Shown: positions 15,344 through 21,729 of the stretch, piece after piece
Numbering within the stretch: position 1 is the first letter of the stretch
How the letters are laid out: each line of letters begins with the position of its first letter
Program-made: the position numbers and the translations under genes
The notes under the pieces: model-generated
The model's input: only the letters and a program-made list of their open reading frames with translations
Database searches by the model: none
What the model was told of the DNA's origin: nothing
Source of the DNA: Perlabentimonas sp034006965
Lineage (GTDB): Bacteria > Bacteroidota > Bacteroidia > Bacteroidales > Tenuifilaceae
Length of the DNA stretch: 21,729 nt
Assembly (NCBI GenBank): GCA_034006965.1
Contig: JAVERU010000043.1
Span: 1-21,729, forward strand
Reading direction: 5' to 3'

Positions 15344-15493
15344 GGGATAAAGGATGGAGCATTAATATTTGCATCCTAGATGAGATGGGGAACAACCAGG
15401 TTACACCGTATTAGGCAATTAAAAAGATTTAGCCTGAGGATTTGATTGACTAATTTACGTACAATCATCATAAAAAATGGATAATTATTTAAC

Positions 15494-15533
15494 CTGCGTT
15501 AATCAGCATAATCCGTGTTATCTGCGTTCTATC
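15494..15533. repeat. Degenerate short tandem repeat upstream of the DnaJ-like gene
   Basis: The 40 bp contain about four imperfect 9-11-bp units related to TGCGTTAATC (TGCGTTAATC, AGCATAATCC, GTGTTATC, TGCGTTCTATC). It lies about 20 bp before the ATG, so it is in the leader or promoter. The 209-bp spacer has no other recognised feature. Origin by slippage is likely. Confidence 0.4.
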
Positions 15534-15552
15534 ATAACTTACAACTATTACT

Positions 15553-16473
15553 ATGGAGTACAAGGATTATTACAAAGTATTGGGTGTGAGCAAAAACGCC
15601 TCGCAGGATGAGATAAAGAAGGCCTACCGAAAGCTGGCTGTGAAGTACCATCCCGATAAAAATGCAGCGAATAAGGAGGCCGAGAATAAGTTTAAGGAGA
15701 TAAACGAAGCGCACGAGGTGCTTAGCGACCCTGAGAAAAGGAAGAAGTACGACCAGCTGGGAGCAAACTGGAAACACTTTAGCCAAGGGGGCTATCAGGG
15801 TAATCCCTTTGGCGGATTTAGCGGGCAAGGCGGCCAAACTTTCCACTTCGAGGGTGATCTTGGCGATCTGTTTGGTGGAAGAGGCGCATCTGGCTTCTCC
15901 GATTTCTTTCAAGCATTCTTTGGCGGCGGAGGGCAGGGTTCTCCTTTCGGTGACTTTAGCCAACGCACAGCCACCAAGGGGCACGACTACCAAGCTGAGC
16001 TGCAACTAACCCTCGAAGAGGCATACTTTGGTACAAGCCGGATTCTTAATGTGGAAGGAGAGAAACTACGTTTAAGAACCAAGCCAGGAGCATACCACGA
16101 CCAGGTACTCCGAATCAGAGGGAAAGGGGGCAAGGGAAGTGCAGGCAATGGCGATATTATAATCAAAATAAAAGTGCAACCACACCCTGTGTTTACTCGC
16201 AATGGGAATGACCTAAAAACAACGCATAACATAAGCCTTTACGATGCCGTGCTGGGAGGTGAAACCATTGTAAAAACTATTAATGGACAGGTGAAAGTAA
16301 AAATCCCTGCAGGAACTCAAGGTGACAGTATAGTTAGGCTTAAAGGCAAGGGAATGCCCATTTACGATAGTCCAAATAGATTTGGAGATTTACTTGTTGA
16401 ACTTAAAGTGGAAATTCCCTCGAAGCTAACGCCAAGGCAAAAAGAACTATTTGAGGAGTTGAAAAGAAGTTAA
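15553..16473 (+). CDS. DnaJ-like co-chaperone, class B (CbpA type)
   Basis: A 306-residue J-protein. The J domain (about 1-70) has the HPD tripeptide at 33-35 within YHPDKNAANKEAEN, needed to stimulate Hsp70 ATPase. A Gly/Phe-rich linker (about 78-150, e.g. FFGGGGQGSPFGDF) follows, then two substrate-binding beta domains (from about 160; LTLEEAYFGTSR and YDAVLGGETIVKT). There is no Cys-rich zinc domain, so it is a CbpA/class B J-protein, not housekeeping DnaJ. It should pass clients to a DnaK encoded elsewhere. The companion CbpM inhibitor is absent: the next gene has no such similarity. It lies 209 bp after the metallopeptidase, with the 117-aa gene 21 bp downstream. Confidence 0.93.
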   Translation: MEYKDYYKVLGVSKNASQDEIKKAYRKLAVKYHPDKNAANKEAENKFKEINEAHEVLSDPEKRKKYDQLGANWKHFSQGGYQGNPFGGFSGQGGQTFHFEGDLGDLFGGRGASGFSDFFQAFFGGGGQGSPFGDFSQRTATKGHDYQAELQLTLEEAYFGTSRILNVEGEKLRLRTKPGAYHDQVLRIRGKGGKGSAGNGDIIIKIKVQPHPVFTRNGNDLKTTHNISLYDAVLGGETIVKTINGQVKVKIPAGTQGDSIVRLKGKGMPIYDSPNRFGDLLVELKVEIPSKLTPRQKELFEELKRS

Positions 16474-16494
16474 GTAAACCAAATCATTATAAAG

Positions 16495-16848
16495 ATGAAC
16501 AGCATAACACGATATCCAATAGATGCCAGCGAGGCTATTAATAGGTTTCTCGATACCGTTCACGATTTGGAGATGACCCATACATATCGAGATTTGTTTT
16601 TAGCCGGCATCGATAATGGCGAGGTGCTTTACAATGCCATACAGGAAGCCATAAGGGTTTTACATCTCTCCGGACATAACCCAGAGCATCATATTAAGCA
16701 TATATTTTTAACCGACATACAAAATGGGCACACTACACACGAATGGAAGATGAGCAGGTTGGGCTTTACCCTTACGATTCTTAGTGCGGATGGAAATAGC
16801 CTGAGGTTGAATAGGACAAAAATTGAAATTCTTAGAAAGCTACTTTGA
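16495..16848 (+). CDS. Unrecognised 117-residue protein cotranscribed with the DnaJ-like gene
   Basis: I do not recognise a family. The sequence (MNSITRYPIDASEAINRFLD at the start) looks like a compact alpha-helical protein up to about residue 75, with a His-rich stretch (GHNPEHHIKHIFLTDIQNGH), then a Trp and a short beta-like segment (LGFTLTILSADGNSLRLNRT) and a final helix. No signal peptide, membrane segment or Cys. The gene begins 21 bp after the DnaJ-like stop, where Proteobacteria often carry cbpM, so a J-protein partner is possible; CbpM itself is of similar size, but I see no sequence similarity. Codon use looks like the neighbours. A TTTGAT/ATCAAA hairpin overlaps its stop (16844-16860). 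Confidence 0.75.
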   Translation: MNSITRYPIDASEAINRFLDTVHDLEMTHTYRDLFLAGIDNGEVLYNAIQEAIRVLHLSGHNPEHHIKHIFLTDIQNGHTTHEWKMSRLGFTLTILSADGNSLRLNRTKIEILRKLL

Positions 16849-16855
16849 TTATCGA

Positions 16856-17208
16856 TCAAACAGGCATATCGTTTGGTAGGGTTACCCTAAACTCTGGCCC
16901 TTGATTTTCCGAAGATTTAACCTCAATTCTTCCCCTATGAAGTTGAATAATCTTTTTGGTTTAGGGGTGGCCCAATGCTATATGCACAATTACTGCGATG
17001 CTTGGTTTTGCCCTACAGATTTCATTGAATAGCTCAAGCCCATCGATTTCAGGAAGAGTAGTATCGGTGATGATTAAATTGTGCTCATTACCAATAGCCA
17101 ACTTTCCCTCAACATCCCATCGTAGGCAAGGGGGGTTTAAAAGCCTTACTCATCGATCCCACACCTAATTAGCTCGACTACCCTTTGGTTATCTTCCATG
17201 ATTAAAAT
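16856..17208 (-). pseudogene. Decayed two-component remnant: start of CusR-like response regulator joined to end of sensor kinase
   Basis: Read on minus from about 17208: ILIMEDNQRVVELIRCGIDE, stop, GF, stop, TPLAYDG, then a frameshift and HNLIITDTTLPEIDGLELFN followed by EICRAKPSIAVI and ALGHP. This matches an OmpR/CusR receiver: a phosphorylatable Asp at the end of LIITD and LPEIDGLEL. After a TAA at 16960 the frame continues TKKIIQLHRGRIEVKSSENQ and then GPEFRVTLPNDMPV and a stop at 16856, which is the last part of a sensor-kinase ATP-binding domain. The receiver's end, the DNA-binding domain and most of the kinase are missing. Stops and a frameshift make it non-functional. Confidence 0.75.
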
Positions 17209-17549
17209 CTAAATGAATACTCAATGTTACACCTATTTTGACATAGCCTATCGATCTAGTGATAAATCTGTTGTTTTCACGAAATCTTGCATAACAACCT
17301 ATTGTATAGCTAATTGCGATTATTTTAGGCAACACATTGAGAATCCATATATTTTTTTGCAGGTTGCCATTGCTTTTTGCATTAGACAGGCACAGCCTGT
17401 TTTTATATTACGACCGAGGTAGAGCCTCGGCCGAACGAGGGTATCCATAAAATCTAATTCACTGTAGCAACAAATAAACCACCAAAAAGATACTTGGAGC
17501 GTATTAGCCAAAAGGTGTGGCCAACAAAACCATCGGCCCCAAGAGCAGC
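17209..17549. other. Gene-free stretch with REP-like double hairpin
   Basis: Between the two-component remnant and the nucleotidyltransferase gene only AT-rich sequence and the 17386-17430 double hairpin are seen. Small open frames on both strands (17213-17422 plus, 17320-17511 minus) have no ribosome-binding site or recognisable protein and overlap the hairpins, so I do not call genes. Confidence 0.5.
17386..17430. repeat. REP-like double hairpin
   Basis: ACAGGC-ACA-GCCTGT (17386-17400) is followed by TTTTAT, and CCGAGG-TAGAG-CCTCGG (17414-17430) stands 13 bp further on. The first with its T-run could serve as a rho-independent terminator on plus, but no functional plus gene ends nearby except the 117-aa gene 540 bp upstream. 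Paired palindromes of this type are typical of REP/BIME sequences moved by RAYT transposases. Confidence 0.5.
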
Positions 17550-18464
17550 TTAAAACAATGGCGATGGATATTCCCCATTGTCAACCAGATGCTTTAGGCT
17601 GTCCATCACCACGGGCTTATCGCCTGGGTAAGTAACCCCAAACCACTGCGAGGTTGTGGGAAGCACCTTGCAGGTTGCCTTACCATTTTTTATAAGATGA
17701 TTTACCACCGTTGGAATGTAGAACTCGGCCTTGGGGTTGGCCAGCGATCCGCTTAGGAACTCGTTTAGCATGGAGCCGACATGTCCAAAGAAGTTGGGTG
17801 TAAATCCCCAGAAATTCATCGACACCAACGAGTTTTCATCCACAGCAACCATATCGCCGCTCTCGTTTTTAAATTTCACATCACCATCAATGCGCTCAAT
17901 GTGGGTACGCTCCACCACATCGCTTAGGAAAGAGCTTTGATTGACAGTGCAAACACCTCGCGAAACCGAACCCTGATCGCTGAGGGTATTCTTTAGATGG
18001 TATCCAAGCATAAAATAATCACCTTCCTTCAACGAGGGGTTAGCAAGAGCTTTTGCCAGAACGCTAAAGGCATGGCCACCATAAAAATCATCGGCATTAA
18101 TTACGGCAAAAGGTTCTTTTACCACATTACGGCAAACCCATACTGCGTGAGCAGTACCCCAAGGTTTTACCCTATCGGGGGGACAGGCAATGCCCTCGGG
18201 GAGCATATCGAGCTCCTGAAAAACTATTTCGTATGGCACCTTGCCATCGAATCGCTTGCCGAACACCTCAAGAAAATCGTTCTCGATATCCTTACGGATA
18301 ACAAAAACCACCTTGCCAAAACCTGCGCGTAGCGCATCAAAAACAGAGTAGTCAATTATGGTTTCGCCATTAGGGCCAACGGCATCAACCTGCTTAAGGC
18401 TGCCGTATCGGCTGCCCATTCCAGCTGCCAGAACTATTAGCGTTGGTTTCATCATCAAATTCAT
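17550..18464 (-). CDS. Nucleotidyltransferase-like protein (sugar-1-phosphate nucleotidyltransferase fold)
   Basis: A 304-residue Rossmann-like NTP_transferase. The signature LIVLAAGMGSRYGSLKQ binds nucleotide at the N-terminus, and INADDFYGG (about 123-131) carries the metal-binding Asp. The downstream half has PGDKP and typical beta-helix-free architecture; the C-terminal part does not look like a hexapeptide repeat. The family transfers NMP from NTP to sugar-1-phosphate; substrate is not clear. Start choice is open: ATG 18464, 18455 or 18452; MKPTLIVLAAG from 18452 is the typical N-terminus in this family. No Shine-Dalgarno. It is downstream of the fusion-nuclease gene on minus with 263 bp between, so it likely has its own promoter. 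No terminator found. Confidence 0.8.
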   Translation of the reverse strand: MNLMMKPTLIVLAAGMGSRYGSLKQVDAVGPNGETIIDYSVFDALRAGFGKVVFVIRKDIENDFLEVFGKRFDGKVPYEIVFQELDMLPEGIACPPDRVKPWGTAHAVWVCRNVVKEPFAVINADDFYGGHAFSVLAKALANPSLKEGDYFMLGYHLKNTLSDQGSVSRGVCTVNQSSFLSDVVERTHIERIDGDVKFKNESGDMVAVDENSLVSMNFWGFTPNFFGHVGSMLNEFLSGSLANPKAEFYIPTVVNHLIKNGKATCKVLPTTSQWFGVTYPGDKPVVMDSLKHLVDNGEYPSPLF

Positions 18465-18727
18465 GTTAAAAGATTTGAATACAAAAATGGGCGAAAAGGC
18501 CGAAGAAAAAAAATGGATGACATTGTTTTTAGCTGCTTCCGCATTGCGGGCAAGTGATTTTTAAGATTGATATTAGATAATGGATTACCTCTCATATCAA
18601 CCATTTGGTATGACTCGTCAGCCATCGAGGGTTAAACAATCTGGGCCAAGCATCCTCTGTCTTCTGCCTTAGCTCATATACCTAACAACTTGCGGGAATA
18701 GCGTTTTCAAACCCTCTCCCTGTCCAA

Positions 18728-20083
18728 CTATATCTCCACCACCTTTACACCCGCCTTGGCCATATAGCCCCTAACTGACATCACGGCTTCGCGATGGTTA
18801 CCACAGGGCGTAAGGGTTTCTTTAAGCAAATCGATTGAATTATCGACATACTCGGGGTTAAAATATCCAAATCCCTCAATCTTCCCATTCATCACCTTAA
18901 TAAAGGAGCGCTCATCGGTGTGTCGGCCATCGTCAACCATAATAAAGCTACGGCTACCAAGGCTTTGGCTAGCAATGGCATACTGCACACGCTGATTGTA
19001 ATCGTGTGTTGGCTCCTCGCCTATGCAGGCTCCATGACATTTGCCAATTTGATGATGGAAACAGGCATGAGTGGATTTGTACAATCCGCACAATTTCTGA
19101 CAAAGCGAGTAGTCCTCAACCATACGGTAAAGGAATGCTTGTGCCTCCGACTGGTTGTCGAAAATTGCAATAGGAGTATCATTTTCGCTTGCCAAAGTTT
19201 CTGCACTCAGGTTGATATACCCTTGAGCATCGGTTTTTTGAAAAATCCCCACTTGGGAGTTTCTGCGCCTACCGCGCTTGTTGTACTTGGGTAGGTGCTC
19301 CTTGATGACATCGGCCTCCACCAGCAGGGCAATAAGCTCGCTACCCGTGAGCTCGAATCCAATATCGGCAATCTGCGAAAGCATTTCGGCGGCGCGCTTG
19401 GTTTTGGGCCGAGCGGTATGGTCGAGCACACGCCGGCGTATATTCACGCTTTTGCCTATGTATATTATTGTTCCATCGGCATCGTAGAGGTAGTAAACCC
19501 CTGTTGCCTCGGGTAGATTGGCAATGGTTTTAGGATTAAGATTTGGGGCTAGTGAGGTTAGAATATCTTGCCCCTCGGTGGCCAAATTGGGTGAGATGTG
19601 CAGTAACTCCTGAAAAAGCTTTACCGTGGCAAGGGCATCGCCAGCGGCACGGTGCCTTCCGTTTATAGATATTCCCAGACTATCGCAGATAGTACCAAGG
19701 CTATACGATGGGTAGCCAGGCATATACTTGCGCGAAAGCCTTACGGTGCAAAGGGTTGGTCGGTTGTAATCGTAACCCAACCGCTTAAACTCAGTTTGGA
19801 TAAACTTATAGTCGAACGGTACATTATGGGCTACAAAGGTGGCCCCATCGGTTATCTCCACAATTCTGCGTGCCACCTCGTAGAAACGGGGCGCATTGGC
19901 CACCATCTCGTTGGTAATACCAGTCAGACGAGTGATGTTGGGGGGGATATAGCATTCGGGATTAATAAGGGTGGTAAACTCATCCACAACCTCTTTGCCA
20001 TCGAAAAGGAAAATGGCGATCTCGGTTATTCGGCTATTTACAGGGCTTCCGCCTGTGGTTTCAATATCTACAATGGCAAACAC
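18728..20083 (-). CDS. DEDDh exonuclease fused to GIY-YIG nuclease and UvrC-like Cys region (epsilon/Cho-like)
   Basis: 451 residues in three parts. The DEDDh 3'-5' exonuclease domain (1-165) has DIETTG (Asp6, Glu8), HNVPFDYKFI (Asp91) and HRAAGDA (His144, Asp149). The GIY-YIG domain (about 190-280) begins EATGVYYLYD and IIYIGKSVNIRRRV, with Gly-Val-Tyr in place of Gly-Ile-Tyr, and includes VEADVIKEHLPKYNK with the conserved Glu. A UvrC-like cysteine segment follows: CQKLCGLYK, ACFHHQIGKCHGAC. The combination is known in Bacteroidota and Actinobacteria and resembles Cho, a UvrC-like nuclease making 3' incisions in nucleotide excision repair. So a repair nuclease with proofreading-like exonuclease is expected. 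Single gene, divergent from the MFS transporter gene. Confidence 0.92.
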   Translation of the reverse strand: MFAIVDIETTGGSPVNSRITEIAIFLFDGKEVVDEFTTLINPECYIPPNITRLTGITNEMVANAPRFYEVARRIVEITDGATFVAHNVPFDYKFIQTEFKRLGYDYNRPTLCTVRLSRKYMPGYPSYSLGTICDSLGISINGRHRAAGDALATVKLFQELLHISPNLATEGQDILTSLAPNLNPKTIANLPEATGVYYLYDADGTIIYIGKSVNIRRRVLDHTARPKTKRAAEMLSQIADIGFELTGSELIALLVEADVIKEHLPKYNKRGRRRNSQVGIFQKTDAQGYINLSAETLASENDTPIAIFDNQSEAQAFLYRMVEDYSLCQKLCGLYKSTHACFHHQIGKCHGACIGEEPTHDYNQRVQYAIASQSLGSRSFIMVDDGRHTDERSFIKVMNGKIEGFGYFNPEYVDNSIDLLKETLTPCGNHREAVMSVRGYMAKAGVKVVEI

Positions 20084-20181
20084 TAGAAGGGGTATTAATA
20101 TTTGAATGGCTTTAACCCTAGGGCGAAAGTGTAATTGTATTTTGGTGTAAAGATAGGGAAAATTACGGGGTTCAGCTACTC

Positions 20182-20197
20182 ATTGATATGAATCAAT
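20182..20197. promoter_or_regulatory. Inverted repeat ATTGAT-N4-ATCAAT at the MFS promoter
   Basis: ATTGAT (20182-20187) and ATCAAT (20192-20197) are a perfect 6-bp inverted repeat around ATGA. Its right end abuts the proposed -33 box, so a repressor bound here would block transcription of the MFS gene. It is also 98 bp from the fusion-nuclease start on the other strand. Confidence 0.35.
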
Positions 20198-20228
20198 TCG
20201 GTACAATAAATTGTGTGAGTTATCTTTG
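20197..20228 (+). promoter_or_regulatory. Bacteroidota-type promoter for the MFS gene
   Basis: TTCG (20197-20200; consensus TTTG) is followed after 20 bp by TATCTTTG (20221-20228; TAnnTTTG). Spacing is within the known range for the Bacteroidota -33/-7 promoter. The transcription start would be about 20235, just downstream of the GTG proposed as the start codon. Confidence 0.4.
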
Positions 20229-21481
20229 TGCAGCAAAAACAAAACATCTTGAACTACTACAGGTTTTTTATATCGAACTGGAAGATATTGCTATTCGCAA
20301 TTCTTCTTGCATTTTTTTCAGGGTTTGGGCAAACCTTCTTGCTGTCGTTGTATATCCCAAGCATACTAAAAGATTTGTCAATACGCCATACGGTATACAG
20401 CGCAATTTACGCAACGGCAACACTACTTAGCGGTGTAACCATAATATTTGTAGGGAAGCTTATTGACAGGGTCAACATCAAATCGTTTGCAGTTGCTGTT
20501 ATAATTGGAATTACGGCGGCAAACATCGTGGCAGGATTTAGCTTTAATCTTTTCACCCTATTTATAGCCATTTTTATGCTTCGGTTCTTTGGTCAGGGCC
20601 TACTTAGCCATACCGCCATGACCGCCATGGGCCGATACTTTAGCAAGGCAAGGGGTAAAGCTCTAAGCATAGCCTACCTTGGGTTCCCTTTGGCCGAAGG
20701 GATATTCCCAATACTTATCGTATTGCTAATTGGAGCGGTAGGGTGGCGACAAAGTTTCTTGGTTAGCGCAATTAGCATAATTCTTATCCTCCTTCCTGTC
20801 ACACTGATGCTTCTGCGGAATTTTAGCAGCGATAAAATTGTGGAGGATTCTTCGCCTTTATCAAAAAACAAACTGAAAACGAATGCTGACCAAAAGATCT
20901 GGCGCCAGAGGGAAATCTTGAGAAGTAAAACATTTTACCTAATAGCACCCACCACCTTTATCATGGGGTTTACCCAAACGGCATTGTTCTTTTTCCAAAC
21001 TTTTATTGCAGAGGATAAAGGTTGGAGCGCTGAATGGATGGCGCTGAACATTACAGTTTATGCCATTGCCTCGTTCACTTTCTCAATTGTTGCCGGGCCA
21101 ATTGTTGACAAGGTTTCGGCCAAGAAAACATATCCACTGGTGCTCATCCCCTTGCTTACAGGGCTACTAATCCTAATTCTTTTCAAAGGCCTATGGGCAA
21201 CATCACTTTTCTGGCTTTTTGTAGGCATATCGGGTGGACTAAACCCCACTGTTTCCAACGCATTATATGCAGAGATTTATGGAACATTTAATCTGGGCAC
21301 GGTTAGAAGCCTGTTTACCTTTGTAATGATTGGCAGCACGGCCCTTGGCCCTGTGGTATATAGCTTGCTGCTCGATGGTGGTTTATCGTTTAGCTGGATT
21401 CACCTAATCATTATTACCATCATTACCCTAAACGTAATCGTGCTCCTGTTTCAAACCAGTCGTCGATCAGAAAAAGCTTGA
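20228..21481 (+). CDS. MFS transporter (monocarboxylate/oxalate-transporter-like)
   Basis: A 417-residue membrane protein with about 12 hydrophobic segments in two halves, and a cytoplasmic loop in the middle (KNKLKTNADQKIWRQREIL). Cues are FVGKLIDRVNIKS after segment 2 (the MFS loop 2-3 motif, G-x-x-x-D-R), RFFGQGLLSHTAMTAMGRYF, and the second-half equivalent AGPIVDKVSAKK. Closest in general form to OxlT/MCT-like MFS permeases; the solute is unknown. The frame is open back to a TGA at 20216; GTG 20228 is the first possible start, but it lies in the predicted promoter, and a TTG at 20249 (before NYYRFF) is an alternative giving 410 residues. No ATG occurs in the first 100 codons except within membrane helices. 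Confidence 0.88.
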   Translation: MQQKQNILNYYRFFISNWKILLFAILLAFFSGFGQTFLLSLYIPSILKDLSIRHTVYSAIYATATLLSGVTIIFVGKLIDRVNIKSFAVAVIIGITAANIVAGFSFNLFTLFIAIFMLRFFGQGLLSHTAMTAMGRYFSKARGKALSIAYLGFPLAEGIFPILIVLLIGAVGWRQSFLVSAISIILILLPVTLMLLRNFSSDKIVEDSSPLSKNKLKTNADQKIWRQREILRSKTFYLIAPTTFIMGFTQTALFFFQTFIAEDKGWSAEWMALNITVYAIASFTFSIVAGPIVDKVSAKKTYPLVLIPLLTGLLILILFKGLWATSLFWLFVGISGGLNPTVSNALYAEIYGTFNLGTVRSLFTFVMIGSTALGPVVYSLLLDGGLSFSWIHLIIITIITLNVIVLLFQTSRRSEKA

Positions 21482-21615
21482 GGCGTTTGGCTAATCTTAA
21501 TATTCCCATACAAGCATGTAGGGTGATACAATTCTGGGCTTTCGGCTTAGTACATTTATATTTTGCTATTACTCTTCATCATTAACCGACAAAATACATT
21601 TAAAATATATTATAT

Positions 21616-21729
21616 GGTTCTACCACAAATTTAATGGAAGAATGTAAATTATAGTAAACCTAAATCTTTGGTTTGGGTTTGAAGACAGAAGTCAGAAGAC
21701 AGAATTAACATGCTTCAACCTTCCAACTT
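21616..21729 (+). repeat. MITE-like element, second copy (right end outside window)
   Basis: GGTTCTACCACAAATTTAAT starts at 21616 and is close to the left end of copy A at 12126. GAAGTCAGAAG recurs at 21688-21698, 72 bp in (71 bp in copy A). Between these points the two copies are alignable but diverged. The element continues past the window end, so its right half cannot be read. It occupies most of the 248-bp gap after the MFS gene. Confidence 0.55.

Noticed and set aside
15344..15552. Additional small gene between the metallopeptidase and DnaJ-like genes
   Set aside because: No start with a ribosome-binding site or protein-like frame; only short degenerate repeats.
20188..20430. 80-aa open frame with ATG at 20188
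   Set aside because: Overlaps the MFS gene in another frame, and its product (Cys- and Asn-rich) has no recognisable feature; ATG lies within the inverted repeat.

Overview
The window looks like chromosomal DNA of a Bacteroidota bacterium (probably Bacteroidales/Marinilabiliales-like; I cannot place it lower). Grounds: a DUF2723 membrane protein, an S37-type surface lipoprotein peptidase, the LysO exporter split into two genes, a DEDDh/GIY-YIG/UvrC-like fusion nuclease, mostly weak Shine-Dalgarno signals, and a few matches to the Bacteroidota promoter box TAnnTTTG.

Layout. Positions 1-479 are the right end of an ISAs1-family insertion sequence, which cuts the 5' part of a GT-C glycosyltransferase-like gene (455-844, minus). 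Then, on the minus strand, come a NodB polysaccharide deacetylase and a 1016-aa DUF2723 protein (envelope glycosylation genes), followed by a beta-CASP/MBL RNase-like protein. A small DUF1858 gene on plus and nadB on minus converge on a shared hairpin. A 385-bp gap holds a 16-bp minisatellite. A tight minus-strand operon follows: lysO (two overlapping pieces), a PAP2 phosphatase and an S37 lipoprotein peptidase.

From 11.4 to 17.5 kb lies an accessory region. Its core is a plus-strand proteostasis cluster: three small heat-shock proteins (sHSPs), an unrecognised lipoprotein between the second and third, a terminator, a membrane zinc metallopeptidase (YugP type), a CbpA-like DnaJ, and an unrecognised 117-aa protein. 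On each side is a decayed minus-strand remnant that I recognise only by translating through stops and frameshifts. At 11464-11995 is the start of an RND-efflux adaptor joined to the end of a TolC/CusC-type outer-membrane factor. At 16856-17208 is the start of a CusR-like response regulator joined to the last residues of a sensor kinase. Together they look like the wreck of a heavy-metal (Cus/Czc-type) efflux and sensing locus with the chaperone cluster inside it. Nearby are a MITE-like element (12126-12373; a second copy begins at 21616), a REP-like double hairpin (17386-17430), and an unusually structured leader region upstream of the first sHSP.

The right end has a sugar-nucleotidyltransferase-like gene and the fusion nuclease (both minus), then a divergently transcribed MFS transporter whose annotated GTG start coincides with a predicted promoter box.

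The best candidate for an undescribed system is the sHSP, lipoprotein, sHSP, metallopeptidase, DnaJ and 117-aa cluster. Its gene mix resembles the transmissible stress-tolerance islands of Proteobacteria, but with different partners. That parallel is inference, not demonstrated.
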